The notes: generated by a model not told the origin, from the letters alone. Shown: positions 24,789 through 34,452, numbered from the stretch's first letter. The stretch is DNA of 64,000 nt from UBA9611 sp965237595 (GCA_965237595.1 CBDEFY010000007.1:682001-746000); one strand, 5' to 3'. Program-made: numbers and translations.

Positions 24789-25427
24789 CTAGACGCTTAA
24801 CTCGGGGATCCGCCGCGTCAACTCGGCCCAATCATCGGCAATTGTTTCCCGGATGAGAAGTTGGACGTGCGCGAACACCTCCTCGGGCATTAATCCCATC
24901 ACGACCCTGGTCCACATCTCCCGGTCATCGTGTCCCAACAAAGGGAAGAACCAGTGTATGAACTCGGGATTACGTTCGGGCGGCACATGTGCGGCCATGC
25001 CGCCGATTATCCCAGATTGTTCTTCCAAGGAAGTCCGTTCGCGCAGAATCGGATAGAGTTGCTGATCTTCTTTGTCAAGGTGAATCCTTAGGACTGCAGT
25101 CATCGCCGCCGTCTCCCGGGCCGCGACAAGCGCGTCTGATGCGGCAGAAATCTTAGCCAAACCTTCCGTCATTATGTCGAATTCATTGTGATCGTGGAGG
25201 TAGCCTTGCGCCACCAGCGGCGCTACTTTGTCCATGGCCGGGAACGCCAGCTCGTCCTCGCCAGCTGCATGCCACATTAATATCTCGCTGAAAAAGCGAA
25301 GCCGCTCCACAGCAGGCGCCAAATTGCCGTCCCCTGCTGCGGCCTTGTAGGCTGCATCGTCAATCAATTTCATGTCATTGCGTAATGCTTGGTGAAAGGA
25401 AGGTATGACATCAAGCGGCGTCACCAT
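24789..25427 (-). CDS. Hemerythrin-like (HHE) domain protein
   Basis: A 212-residue all-helical protein with the spacing of hemerythrin HHE cation-binding domains: His in SFHQALRNDMKLID, HAAGEDELAFPAM (H...E), LHDHNEFDIM, LRIHLDKEDQQLYPIL (HxxxE), and a second part FIHWFFPLLGHDDREMW. Such domains hold a diiron centre and bind O2, NO or act in iron or redox sensing. It has its own promoter (25500-25528, minus). Soluble cytoplasmic protein; physiological role not visible. Confidence 0.82.
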   Translation of the reverse strand: MVTPLDVIPSFHQALRNDMKLIDDAAYKAAAGDGNLAPAVERLRFFSEILMWHAAGEDELAFPAMDKVAPLVAQGYLHDHNEFDIMTEGLAKISAASDALVAARETAAMTAVLRIHLDKEDQQLYPILRERTSLEEQSGIIGGMAAHVPPERNPEFIHWFFPLLGHDDREMWTRVVMGLMPEEVFAHVQLLIRETIADDWAELTRRIPELSV

Positions 25428-25499
25428 AGTAGATTATCTCCTTCGGGATTTCCCAGACCCAATTGATTCCCCGAACGTGCGACCCTCGGGATACCGCGA

Positions 25500-25528
25500 A
25501 CTATAAAATGATATCCTGCGGGCGTCAA
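25500..25528 (-). promoter_or_regulatory. Promoter of the hemerythrin gene
   Basis: On the minus strand a -35 TTGACG (25523-25528) and a -10 TATAGT (25500-25505) are separated by 17 bases. Transcription would start near 25493, giving a leader of about 65 bases. Confidence 0.6.
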
Positions 25529-25575
25529 CTGGCAACCGATTCGCTAAACTGGCCCGGACTCCGTGGTGGTGGGCA

Positions 25576-26319
25576 TCAATTGGCCGGTTGCACGAACTCG
25601 GAAGGGTCCGGCCAGACCGTCGACCGTAGCAGCCATACCACGGCGAATGCCAAGGCCGCCAACGCGGCGCCGGCCATGGCGTCCAGGATAAAGTGGTTGC
25701 CGGTGAGCACGATGGCGAAGAAAGTGAGGACCGGGTACAACAGGCCCAGGAGCCGGTATCGGCCGCGGAGGGTTTTCCAGAACAGCACCCCTAGGATTAC
25801 GGTCCAACTGAAGTGAAGGCTGGGCATGGCGGCAGAGATGTTGTAGTAAGAGGCCATCCCCTCGCTGCCGTAGATCTTGGGCCCGTATTCCTGGATGGTA
25901 TCCAGCAATTCGACGGCTGGGATGGCGAACGGTGAGGCCACCGGAAAGACCATGAAGGTCAGCAGCGCCCCGGCCAAGTCAACGAATACCACCGTCCGGT
26001 AGAAATTGTAGTCTCGCCGGCTCTTGATGAACAGGATGACGGCGGCCAGAATAATAATGGGCCAGTAGGTGATGATATACACCCAGTTCATCGTCACCAC
26101 TAGGCCTTTGGCGTTGTCCACGGCCCAGGACTGCCAACCCGGTTCCCAGAGAACCCCCAAGTCCTTCTGCAGGGAGACTATCTTCTCGCCGTTGACCAAG
26201 CCCACGGCCCGGGTGTCGCCGTGGACCAGGCCTCTGGTCAACAGATATACCAGATAAGCGCCGACGTAGAGGGAGATTTCGCCTAGAGCGGCACGCCTTT
26301 CCCGGATGGCGGAAATCAT
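25576..26319 (-). CDS. PAP2-family membrane phosphatase (copy A)
   Basis: A 247-residue protein with about six membrane segments of the PAP2_3 type (inositol phosphorylceramide synthase-like). The phosphatase motifs are SYYNISAAMPSLHFSWTVILG (PSxH) and VLTGNHFILDAMAGAALAALA (HxxxD). These enzymes transfer or remove phosphate on lipid substrates at the outer face of the membrane. A paralogue at 26408-27247 lies upstream in the same direction, separated by 88 bases, so the two arose by tandem duplication. Confidence 0.88.
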   Translation of the reverse strand: MISAIRERRAALGEISLYVGAYLVYLLTRGLVHGDTRAVGLVNGEKIVSLQKDLGVLWEPGWQSWAVDNAKGLVVTMNWVYIITYWPIIILAAVILFIKSRRDYNFYRTVVFVDLAGALLTFMVFPVASPFAIPAVELLDTIQEYGPKIYGSEGMASYYNISAAMPSLHFSWTVILGVLFWKTLRGRYRLLGLLYPVLTFFAIVLTGNHFILDAMAGAALAALAFAVVWLLRSTVWPDPSEFVQPAN

Positions 26320-26407
26320 TGTGGCATCGTGCCGACCGGTTGGTGTAGAGGGCGTTCACGGGAAGCCGTAACGGTCCAGCGCCGGGCAGGTCGGATCCGG
26401 GACCCGT

Positions 26408-27247
26408 TCAATCGGTCGTTGCTGGCTGTCCGTCTGATAGTTCTCTGTGTTCCGGACCAGGCCCCTCAACGTGCCTGAAGGCGGTGCGCGCTCTGGAGAT
26501 TATGACCGGCAAGAAAAACCGCCTCCGGAATCCCAGTTCCATGGTCAAGAACGAGGCCAGGATCAAGAGGCCGCCGCCAACGGCGTCCATGATGTAGTGG
26601 TTACCGGTGATGGTGATGGCAAACAGGGTCATAGTGGGATATATCACCCCCAAGACCTTGACCCACTTATTGGGAGTCCTCAGGAACAGTATGCCGAACA
26701 TCACCGTCCAGCCGAAGTGCAGGCTGGGCATGGCCGCATAGGCGTTATAGTAGTTAGCAAATTCTCGGCTGGCGTATCCCGACGGGCCGAAGGCCTTGAT
26801 AGTATCAACAAAATGCTCGGCAATCATTCGAGGCGGGGCCAGCGGGAACAACATGAATCCCAATAGCGCAATCACGAAGCTGAGCAGGACGATGTTCCGG
26901 TAGTATTTGTACCGGTTCCGGTTGGTTAAGTAGAGGATGACCGCCGCGGTGAGGATTATGGGCCAGAAGCTGACGATGTAGGCCCAGTTGAAGAAGATGA
27001 CCAGCGATTTGGCGCTGGCGATGGTCCAAGACTGCCAGTGGGGCTCCCAGAAGAAGCCCAAGTTCTTTTCAAACTCTATTACCCTCCGGGCGTTGGCCAG
27101 AGCCGTGCTTTGGAAATCGGAAAACACCAAGGCCCTGGTGTACATGTACACGAAATACCCGCCCGCAAGTAGTCCAATCTCCCTTAGGTGCGAGAGCCAG
27201 AATCTGGAAAAGGGCCATGGTGGGAGCGGGTTTTTTATTGTGGCCAT
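26408..27247 (-). CDS. PAP2-family membrane phosphatase (copy B)
   Basis: A 279-residue paralogue of copy A with the same order of segments: EIGLLAGGYFVYMYTRALVFSD, NLGFFWEPHWQSWTIASAKSLV, ANYYNAYAAMPSLHFGWTVMFG and ITGNHYIMDAVGGGLLILAS. Both catalytic His and the Asp are kept. The start is taken at ATG 27247; a GTG at 27298 with GAGGTG upstream would add 17 residues. The C-terminal tail is longer and charged. Substrate unknown. Confidence 0.88.
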   Translation of the reverse strand: MATIKNPLPPWPFSRFWLSHLREIGLLAGGYFVYMYTRALVFSDFQSTALANARRVIEFEKNLGFFWEPHWQSWTIASAKSLVIFFNWAYIVSFWPIILTAAVILYLTNRNRYKYYRNIVLLSFVIALLGFMLFPLAPPRMIAEHFVDTIKAFGPSGYASREFANYYNAYAAMPSLHFGWTVMFGILFLRTPNKWVKVLGVIYPTMTLFAITITGNHYIMDAVGGGLLILASFLTMELGFRRRFFLPVIISRARTAFRHVEGPGPEHRELSDGQPATTD

Positions 27248-27558
27248 TGTCAGGCTCTGTTGATGACCGCCGGCATTCAGGTCTGTTGGAACATCCACAT
27301 CACCTCACACCAGTGATCGATCTAATTTTGATGCGCCGACAGCGATGGGGTTCTCTCATCCAGCGCAATTTCATCCGGGATTTTGCCAGAGAATCTCTGG
27401 AATTTCAAGAGTCTATACCAAAATCTTGTTCGACCCGCTGCTGGGACCTGTCGAACCACATCTTAAACTGTCTCTTCGGACTTCGCCTCCGCCGGTTCTT
27501 TGCCTTGTTGGCTCTGCGGCGGGTCCGTAATTTCGAAGCCGGGTATCTGACTGGCCGG
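27248..27558. other. Intergenic with possible short coding tail
   Basis: Reading on past the TGA of the radical SAM gene (27559-27561, minus) the same frame stays open for 31 codons to TAA 27463-27465, with a Glu/Lys/Pro-rich content (GFEITDPPQSQQGKEPAEAK). An 18-codon frame starting with ATG overlaps just after it. A 6-bp hairpin, CCAGAG/CTCTGG, lies at 27386-27400. No other gene is seen. Confidence 0.35.
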
Positions 27559-28766
27559 TCATGCCCCATTGCCGTTGGCCGGCTTGGCGCCGTTAACCCG
27601 CAGCAGCACCGGCTCCAGTGGCAGGTCCACCGGTCCGCGATGCCGGGCGGCGCGGCTGCCCAGGTAAACGCTGCAGTCCAAACAGCCGATCCGCTTTTCG
27701 GGCACGAAATCCTTCTCGAACAGACCCCGGGCCGTGGTGTAATTGGCGTTGTTCCAGATGTCTTTCACCGACGTTTGATTAACGTCACCGAAATCCTGGG
27801 TCTTGTCGGTGAGATAGCAACACGGCGCAAAACCGCCGTCCCAGTTGACCACCGCGCTCCGCCACAGGCGCCAGCAGACGTTGCCGTCTTCCTGATAGGG
27901 TTTGTAGAAGGGGTTGGCCCGCAGGTACTCCGGATGCTGGCGGGGCAGCCACCGTTCGGCTTCGGCCGGGTCGTCTTCACCGTGGGGGAAGTCCACTTTC
28001 TTGAACACCAGGGAGTCGACTCCCAACTCCGCAGCCAGGCGCCGAGCCTCATCCAGTTGGTGTTCGTTCTGACGCATGACGATGAATTGCCATTCGATGT
28101 GCGGGGTCTTTGACCCCAACTCACGTTTCTTCTGGTCCAATAGCCGCAGATTCTCCAGGACTCGGTCCAGATGACCGCCTACCCGGTAGACCTCATACAC
28201 TTCCTGGGTCACGCCGTCCAAAGAGATAATCATGACGTCTAAACCAGATCTAATCACCTGCTCCGCCATCTCTGGGGTCAAGGGCTTATTCAGATTGGAG
28301 CTGATGATGGTGGCAATCTTCTGCTTGTGGGCGTACTCGATATACTCATGGATGCGCCGGTTCAAGAAGGGCTCGCCCCAACTGTACAGTGTGAGCCACA
28401 TACAGGAGTGTTTTATCTGGTCGACCACCTTGGTGAATAGGCCGTAGTCCATCACACCCTGGTCCCGGTGGATGGTGCCCTTGCCCGTGTGGCACAGAGG
28501 GCATTTCAGTTGGCAGATGTTGGTGGTGTCTATCTCCCATTCGTAGGGTGACCCCCAGACGATGCGGCGGGCGACCCGAAGTTGGAGCTCCACCCGGTGA
28601 AGTTCAGGAACTTACGCCAACTGAAGTAACGCGTCGCCAGCCAGAACCGCTGGTCGCGGCGGCCGTCGGCCACGGATTTGATTACGCCGCCATTGACCTG
28701 CAGCCACCTTTCGCCGACGTAGATGACCGCCTTAAGCAGCCAAAAGAATGGGTTGTATCGGACCAT
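27559..28766 (-). CDS. Radical SAM / SPASM protein with an apparent frameshift
   Basis: The main frame (28593 to 27559) holds the radical SAM core: IDTTNICQLKCPLCHTG (CxxxCxxC), LYSWGEPFLNRRIHEYIEYAHK, ISLDGVTQEVYEVYRVGG, and a SPASM-like C-terminus with NVCWRLWRSAVVNWDGGFAPCCYLTD and KRIGCLDCSVY. The natural N-terminus (NPFFWLLKAVIYVGERWLQV ... RKFLNFT) is in another frame from 28766; the two join if one base is added near 28592-28598. It should use S-adenosylmethionine and extra Fe-S clusters to modify an unknown substrate, as in peptide or cofactor maturases. Confidence 0.8.
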
Positions 28767-28868
28767 TGTCTATTCGATCAAAGACGTTCCCGGACGCAAT
28801 GCCGGTAAAGCCGTTAAAATCATTGGGGCCCCCAATGTGCGGAAGCCAGGCGGCTCCGCCCGCGCCCT

Positions 28869-28944
28869 TATAATACTCCCGTCGTAAGCGGACCTTCAAC
28901 CGTATCTATCCTAGTCTAGCTCTCATACACGAAAGTGAGAGCTA
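28869..28944 (+). promoter_or_regulatory. Possible promoter and 9-bp inverted repeat
   Basis: A -10 TATAAT at 28869-28874 (plus) has no clear -35. Downstream, TAGCTCTCA (28917-28925) and TGAGAGCTA (28936-28944) form a perfect inverted repeat with a 10-base loop, not followed by T's. It lies between the divergent radical SAM and dehydrogenase-subunit genes and could be an operator or a leader hairpin. Confidence 0.4.
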
Positions 28945-29063
28945 TCCTCGTAAGCCCATTAAAATTGACTCGGTTCAAATCGGAAGAGTATCCTTATCAG
29001 ACTTCTGGCGGACCCGTTTGCGGCACCCCCAAGACAGCCGGTTGGGTCGAAAAGAGCCCAGAG

Positions 29064-29521
29064 ATGAGCGACAAAAAACAGGGTTTTTCCTCGGCCCAAC
29101 GGGCACTGTTGACCGCAGTGCTCAACCGAATCATCCTCGCCAAGGACAAGCACCCCGGCGCGGGGAACCTGGGAATTGCCGCCTACATCGAGGAGGTGGC
29201 TGCCAACAAGCCGGAACTGACCCGCATGTTCAACGACGGTCTGAAGATCGGCGTGGCCGCCGAACGGGCCTCGGCCGGCGGGTTCGAGGCCCTCGCCGAT
29301 ACGGCGAAAGACGATTTAGAGGTCCCGAGGCCGCCGAGCCTGAGTTCTTCGACCAGTTGGTCCTCCAGACTTACAACGGCTATTACACCAACCCAGAGGT
29401 GTTCGAGCTCATCGGTTATACTATCCCAAAGCCGGCTCCGCCAGGGTCACGCCCAGAATTACTGGACGTGTCCCTGCTGGACCAACAGCGCAAACGCGAA
29501 CCATTCTGGAAAAAGACCTAA
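29064..29521 (+). pseudogene. Gluconate 2-dehydrogenase subunit 3-like gene, frameshifted
   Basis: The first frame from ATG 29064 gives SSAQRALLTAVLNRIILAKDKHPGAGNLGIAAYIEEV; the family's second half FFDQLVLQTYNGYYTNPEVFELIGY...QQRKREPFWKKT continues in a different frame to TAA 29519-29521. One missing base in the CCC at about 29324-29326 explains the break. Intact members are small subunits that pair with a GMC-type FAD oxidoreductase; no such gene follows here, because an IS1380 element comes next. It is either a pseudogene or a sequencing error. Confidence 0.72.
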
Positions 29522-29553
29522 CCAAGGATCTCCAAGACCAGATCGGAAATTAG

Positions 29554-29573
29554 TGCGCAGTCCGGACTGCGCA
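29554..29573. repeat. Perfect 20-base palindrome
   Basis: TGCGCAGTCC followed by GGACTGCGCA, 33 bases after the dehydrogenase-subunit stop. No T-run follows. It could act as a transcript-end hairpin or be a member of a repeat family. Confidence 0.5.
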
Positions 29574-29693
29574 GAAGCCTCTCCAATCGGCCATTTAACC
29601 CATATTTCCCAGTTAGGATAACAGTGTGATGCGGTATATAGGCAACGTTCTTGCTTTTGTAGTCGTCTCATGAACTTTTCACCAACATCTCGG

Positions 29694-31148
29694 CTATAAT
29701 ACATTCATTAGAATAGTAAGATTCTTCAGATAGCGTAACAACCCCGGAGGCACCTGATGGGTGACGGCGACAAAACCCCTCTCCGGCTCCAGTTCAACCC
29801 CAAAGTCCGTCTGGAGTTTCACGGTGCCACCATCACTTCCGATGCCGGACTCTTGCCCATTCGAGAGCTGGATGATGCCCTGGGCCTTACCCATATTGCT
29901 GCCGACTATCTCCAGGAAAGCCGCTCCGGTCGCAACATCCGACACCACCTCGTCCCGCTGCTCAGACAGTCCATCTACAGCCGCTTGGCCGGCTACGATG
30001 ACACCAATGATGCCGAACGCCTTTCCCAAGACCCAGCCATGAGAGTCGTCGTGGGCTGGCAAGGATCAGACCGGAACGCCGCCAGCACCAACACCGTGAG
30101 CCGCTTTGAAACTGAAACTCTGACCCAACAGGACAACCTGCAGGGGCTGGCACGAATGAATCCCCAATGGGTGGAAGATGCTATGGCCCATACTCCACAC
30201 CAGCGAGTGATTCTGGACATGGACAGCTCGGAGAGTCCAGTGCATGGCCATCAGGAGGGTGCCGCCTACAATGGGCACTTCGAGTGTGTCTGCTATCATC
30301 CCCTCTTTCTATTCAACCAGTTCGGCGATTGTGAAGGAGCGACGCTACGCCCCGGCAACGTCCATAGCGCCGAGGGCTGGCAGGAACTCCTTGAGCCGGT
30401 GGTGAAAAGATACCAGAGGAAGGGACGGCGGCTGTTGTTCCGGGGTGATGCCGCCTTTGGCAAGCCAGAGGTGTACGAGTACTTGGAACAAGAGATGATT
30501 GGGTACGCCATCCGGCTTTCAGCTAACGCGGTACTTCAGAGAGAAATCGCGCACCTGCTGGTACGACCTGCCGACTGGTCTTCCAGGAGGCCGATCGTCT
30601 CCTACTACGACTTCACTTACCAGGCCCAGAGCTGGAGTATTTCCCGGCGAGTAGTAGCCAAGGTGGAGTGGCATCAGGGGGAGTTATTTCCCAGGGTAGG
30701 CTTCATCGTGACCAACCTGAGCTATCCACCCAAAGGCATAGTCCGCTTTTACAATGGCCGTGGCACAGCGGAGCAGTGGATCAAGGAGGGCAAGTACGCC
30801 CTGAACTGGACCAGACTGTCCTGTCACAAGTTCGTGGCCAACCAGGCGAGGCTATGGCTGTTCGTTCTGGCGTACAATCTGGGAAACTTCATGAGAAGGT
30901 TGGCTTTGCCGGAGGATATGAAGCATTGGACTCTGACCAGTCTTCAGACTAGGCTGATCAAGACGGGTGGGCGACTGGTACGCCATGCCAGGAGGATGGT
31001 GTTTCAGCTTGCCGAGGTGCTGGTGACCAGGGAAATGCTCACCGGGATACTAGAACGGATCAGCCGGCTTCGGCTGGCACCTGGCTAGCTTGCTTTGAGA
31101 GCACCGGTATTTAGGACAGTTATGGGGTCGTCAAGAGTAAATGGGCCG
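29694..31148 (+). mobile_element. IS1380-family insertion (ends not resolved)
   Basis: The transposase gene 29757-31088 is intact, with a likely -10 TATAAT at 29694-29699. I could not fix the terminal inverted repeats; the limits given are only the visible promoter and the segment after the stop. The stretch 31089-31358 before phoU holds no gene and probably contains the right end. Confidence 0.6.
29757..31088 (+). CDS. IS1380-family transposase
   Basis: A 443-residue DDE transposase. Start ATG 29757 follows CCGGAGG. Family traits: N-terminal FHGATITSDAGLLPIRELDDALG, catalytic VILDMDSSESPVHGHQEGA (first D), LFRGDAAFGKPEVYEYLEQ (second D), FYNGRGTAEQWIKEGKYALNWTRLSCHKFVANQARLW (E region). Length is normal and the frame is unbroken, so it may be active. 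It follows a broken dehydrogenase-subunit gene and precedes phoU. Confidence 0.93.
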   Translation: MGDGDKTPLRLQFNPKVRLEFHGATITSDAGLLPIRELDDALGLTHIAADYLQESRSGRNIRHHLVPLLRQSIYSRLAGYDDTNDAERLSQDPAMRVVVGWQGSDRNAASTNTVSRFETETLTQQDNLQGLARMNPQWVEDAMAHTPHQRVILDMDSSESPVHGHQEGAAYNGHFECVCYHPLFLFNQFGDCEGATLRPGNVHSAEGWQELLEPVVKRYQRKGRRLLFRGDAAFGKPEVYEYLEQEMIGYAIRLSANAVLQREIAHLLVRPADWSSRRPIVSYYDFTYQAQSWSISRRVVAKVEWHQGELFPRVGFIVTNLSYPPKGIVRFYNGRGTAEQWIKEGKYALNWTRLSCHKFVANQARLWLFVLAYNLGNFMRRLALPEDMKHWTLTSLQTRLIKTGGRLVRHARRMVFQLAEVLVTREMLTGILERISRLRLAPG

Positions 31149-31358
31149 CCACGAGGGAGACGCTTGGGCAAGGGCAGAGGATTTGGAATTTCTACGCTCG
31201 TTAGGACGATGGATATCCTATGAGAGTGGAGCAATTGAGTGAATCGGAGCGCAGTTGACGCGCTCAGGATACCGTACTATAGTTCCCGCCGCACAGGATG
31301 ACACCGGTTCAGGGAAATCAGGTTGATCTGGGAAATTCAGGTTTAAAGTAGGCGCGTC

Positions 31359-32024
31359 ATGCCCAGGGAAGATTTCGACCTACAACTAAATCAGCTTCAG
31401 CTAGAGGTGGAGACCCTGGCCCAGATTGTGGGCAAGTCCATCAACCGGGCCGTCGACGCGCTGAAACGTCGGGACCTGCTCGCTTCTCAGGAAGTCGTCA
31501 ACGACGACGATTACATCGATCAGAAACGGTTCGAGATCGAAGACCGCTGCGCGGACATGATTGCCACCCAGCAGCCCATGGCCAGGGACCTGCGGGCGAT
31601 CATCGCGCTGCTGCACATCGTGGTGGAACTGGAGCGGATGGGCGACTACGCCGAGGGGATCGCCAAGATCAGCCTGTCCATGGGCGACGCACCGCCTCTG
31701 AAGCCGCTCATCGACATCCCCCGCATGGCCGAAAAGGCCACCACCATGCTGAACGACAGCATTGACTCGCTCCTGAACCGGGACATGGTGAAAGCCAACG
31801 CGGTCTGTCAGGCCGACGACGAAGTCGACGAGTTATACGACCAGGTATACCATGAACTGCTTTTGTTCATGATCCAGGATCCGGAGACCATCCAGCGGGC
31901 CACCTACCTGCTGTGGGTCGCCCACGACCTGGAACGTATAGCCGACCGGGCCACCAATATCGCCGAACGGGTAATCTTCTTGGTGACAGGCAAGTTGGTG
32001 GAGATCAACGTCTCCCGTTACTAG
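31359..32024 (+). CDS. phoU: PhoU family phosphate-signalling protein (copy 1)
   Basis: A 221-residue all-helical protein with two PhoU repeats. The E/DxxxD metal motifs are visible: DDDYIDQKRFEIEDRC and VELERMGDYAEGIAKI in repeat 1; DDEVDELYDQVYHEL and DLERIADRATNIAERVIFLVTG in repeat 2. PhoU connects the Pst transporter to a PhoR-type kinase and limits phosphate uptake. A second copy lies in the pst operon at 47244-47915; this one stands apart behind an IS1380 element, so it may have moved or have a separate role. Confidence 0.93.
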   Translation: MPREDFDLQLNQLQLEVETLAQIVGKSINRAVDALKRRDLLASQEVVNDDDYIDQKRFEIEDRCADMIATQQPMARDLRAIIALLHIVVELERMGDYAEGIAKISLSMGDAPPLKPLIDIPRMAEKATTMLNDSIDSLLNRDMVKANAVCQADDEVDELYDQVYHELLLFMIQDPETIQRATYLLWVAHDLERIADRATNIAERVIFLVTGKLVEINVSRY

Positions 32025-32032
32025 GCCAGTTC

Positions 32033-32938
32033 CTAGGCAGTAAAAGCCAACGACAACTGACCCTTAGGCGACTTGTCCGCCTGCACCGTTGCCCTGTCAG
32101 GCAAGCCCCACTGCCGCCGCACCCGGTCCACGGTGTCCAAAACGTTCTTGGTGTGCTCCTTGGGCGCGTATGTCTTGTTGTAGAGTCGGTTGTACCCCGG
32201 AGTCAGGTGGGGGTAGGCCTCCCGCAGCATGGGCATGAACCATTCTTTGGAACCCGGCTTCAGGAACAACACGTTGGCCCCCAGGTATTGGGCTTGGTGC
32301 CCGTGGGCCGCTTCCACCACCGCCCGGATATTCTCTTCGTTGTCGGTGATGCCCGGTAGCAAGGGGGCCATCATCACCCCTGCTGACACCCCGTTCTCCA
32401 CCAGGTATTGCATGGCTTCCAATCGGGCTTGGGGCCGCGGGGTCCCCGGCTCCATCATCTGCCACACCTTCTCATCGATGGTCCCCACACTGAAGTTGAC
32501 GTGAACGTCGGCCACCTGGCTGAGTTCCGCCAATATGTCAGCGTCGCGGCGCACCAAGACACCCTTGGTGGTGATGGACGCCGGGTTCTGGAAGTCGCGT
32601 AGAACGTGGAGGATACGGCGCGTGATCTCGTATTCGGCCTCGGCCGGTTCGTAAGGATCGGAGGCTGTGCCGATGGCGATGGACTCCCGGCGCCAACTGG
32701 GGCGTTTCAGTTCCTTGCGCAAGACTTCGGGAGCGTTCACCTTGGCGAAGACCCGGGTCTCGAAGTCCCGTCCAGAGTCCAGGCCCCAGAACTCGTGGGT
32801 GGGCCGGGCGTAGCAGTAGGTGCAGGCGTGGCGGCAGCCCCTATATGGGTTCAGGGTCCACCGGAACGGGAACCGGGGAACGTCAATCTTGTTGAGCAGG
32901 GTCTTGCAGTGAATCTCTTGAACGTCTGCGCCTGCCAT
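32033..32938 (-). CDS. Rv2578c/SplB-like radical SAM protein
   Basis: A 301-residue radical SAM protein of the Rv2578c group. Cluster motif GCRHACTYCYARPTHEFWGLDSGRDFETRVFAKVNA (CxxxCxxC); then IAIGTASDPYEPAEAEYEITRRILHVL, DADILAELSQVADVHVNFSVGTIDEKVWQMMEPGTPRPQ. The DPYQPxE-type motif marks the spore-photolyase-like branch, but the function of this branch is unsettled. It ends 8 bases after the convergent phoU stop. Confidence 0.9.
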   Translation of the reverse strand: MAGADVQEIHCKTLLNKIDVPRFPFRWTLNPYRGCRHACTYCYARPTHEFWGLDSGRDFETRVFAKVNAPEVLRKELKRPSWRRESIAIGTASDPYEPAEAEYEITRRILHVLRDFQNPASITTKGVLVRRDADILAELSQVADVHVNFSVGTIDEKVWQMMEPGTPRPQARLEAMQYLVENGVSAGVMMAPLLPGITDNEENIRAVVEAAHGHQAQYLGANVLFLKPGSKEWFMPMLREAYPHLTPGYNRLYNKTYAPKEHTKNVLDTVDRVRRQWGLPDRATVQADKSPKGQLSLAFTA

Positions 32939-33051
32939 TTGCCCTCCCTAACCTGCCAGCGTACGAATACGAATGTAGTGGAACATTAGTGCTAATCATA
33001 CGCTGGCGTCGCCTAGGGATGCAAGGTAGAGATGTCAGACCCAGCCGTTTC

Positions 33052-34452
33052 TTACCGCTTGTAGACTGCTCCCGTGCCGGAACGGTCGCAGTTCAGCTTG
33101 CGGCTCAGGTGGAGGCCTTCCAGGATGAATTCCACCGCCGAGGCGATGACCTCGGGCCGCTTGTCGCTGGTCAGTTTCTTCACCGCTTGGGCCAGCCCGT
33201 CGATCTTCTTAACCAGAGCCGGGTACTCCGCAGCCGGCTTGTCGCTGCCGGTCTCGGCGCTGTTGCCCAGGTCGAAAGCGGTGACCACCGGGTCTAACTC
33301 ATCCACGTTGAAGTAGCCGCCGAAGGTCCGCAGCACCGCCCGCCGGGTCAGGTCGTCGGTCACCCGGGATTCGCGTCCCTCTTCAAAGGTCTCAAGCTCA
33401 ATCTTTCCGGCGAACGACGCCACGATGAAAGACAGGTCGCTAACCCTGGGGCAGGCCCACTCCTCGCCGTTCCGGATGGCCCGGCGCACGGCGTTGCCCA
33501 GCAGGGTCTCGAAGTTCGAGATTGACACCCGGACGCTGACCCCGGAGCGCTGGTTGATCTCGCTGCTTTGGCGGGCCTGGACGGTAATCTCCGCCAAAAC
33601 CTCTTTCATGTAGTCCGGAATCAACAGTTTGTCCTCTTCGGGGAACTTGGTGCGCTCTTGGTCCATGATGGCGATCTCATCTTTGGGGTCCAAGGGGTAG
33701 TGGGTGTGTATCTGAGCGCCGTAGCGGTCTTTGAGCGGGGTCACGATGCGGCCGCGGTTAGTGTAGTCCTCGGGGTTGGCCGTTGACACCACGAACACGT
33801 CCAGAGGCAACCGCACCCGGTAGCCCTTGATTTGCACGTCCCGCTCCTCCATCAGGTTGAACAACCCCACCTGAATCCTCTCAGCCAGATCGGGCAACTC
33901 GTTGATACAGAAGATGCCCCGATTGGTACGGGGCACCAGGCCGTAGTGAATCACCAACTCATCGGACAGGTAGTGGCCCTCGGCGACCTTGATGGGGTCA
34001 ATTTCGCCAATCAGGTCTGCGATGGAGATATCGGGTGTAGCCAACTTTTCGGAGTAGCGTTCATCTCTGGGGATCCACTCCAGCGGCGTCTTCTCGCCCA
34101 TCTCATCCACTTTGTTGCGGCAGACCCGGCAAATGGGGTCATATGGGTTGTCGTTGATCTCGCATCCGGCAATCTTGGGTATCGCTTCGTCCAACAGACT
34201 GGTCATGCTTCGGATGATGCGGGACTTCGCCTGGCCCCGCTCGCCCAGCAGTATGATGTCCTGTCCGGCCAAGAGGGCGTTTTCCAATTGGGGGATAACC
34301 GTATGTTCAAAACCGACAATGCCGGGGAAGACCAACTCTTCGGCTCGAATCTTTGCAATCAGGTTTTTCCGCATTTCCTCGCGGACGGGAATAACCTGGT
34401 AGTTGCTCTTGCGAAGAGCTCCGACGGTCTGTGGAAGTTTTGCCCTGGGCAT
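33052..34452 (-). CDS. MoxR/Mg-chelatase-like AAA ATPase
   Basis: A 466-residue ATPase. ATG 34450-34452 has GGAGGGTGAGC before it. Walker A ILLGERGQAKSRIIRSM, Walker B GIFCINELPDLAERIQVGLFNLMEERDV, sensor VFVVSTANPEDYTNRGRIVTPLKDRYG. An insertion CEINDNPYDPICRVCRNK carries three Cys that could bind zinc. This is the sigma54-interacting/Mg-chelatase ChlI-like branch. The usual VWA partner is not adjacent. Role not visible. Confidence 0.88.
   Translation of the reverse strand: MPRAKLPQTVGALRKSNYQVIPVREEMRKNLIAKIRAEELVFPGIVGFEHTVIPQLENALLAGQDIILLGERGQAKSRIIRSMTSLLDEAIPKIAGCEINDNPYDPICRVCRNKVDEMGEKTPLEWIPRDERYSEKLATPDISIADLIGEIDPIKVAEGHYLSDELVIHYGLVPRTNRGIFCINELPDLAERIQVGLFNLMEERDVQIKGYRVRLPLDVFVVSTANPEDYTNRGRIVTPLKDRYGAQIHTHYPLDPKDEIAIMDQERTKFPEEDKLLIPDYMKEVLAEITVQARQSSEINQRSGVSVRVSISNFETLLGNAVRRAIRNGEEWACPRVSDLSFIVASFAGKIELETFEEGRESRVTDDLTRRAVLRTFGGYFNVDELDPVVTAFDLGNSAETGSDKPAAEYPALVKKIDGLAQAVKKLTSDKRPEVIASAVEFILEGLHLSRKLNCDRSGTGAVYKR

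Noticed and set aside
28935..29000. tRNA-like GGTTCAAATC near 28975
   Set aside because: No acceptor stem or cloverleaf could be formed around it.
29588..31148. GGCCATTTAAC / GGCCCATTTAC as IS1380 terminal repeats
   Set aside because: Only about ten bases match loosely; too weak to set the element's ends.
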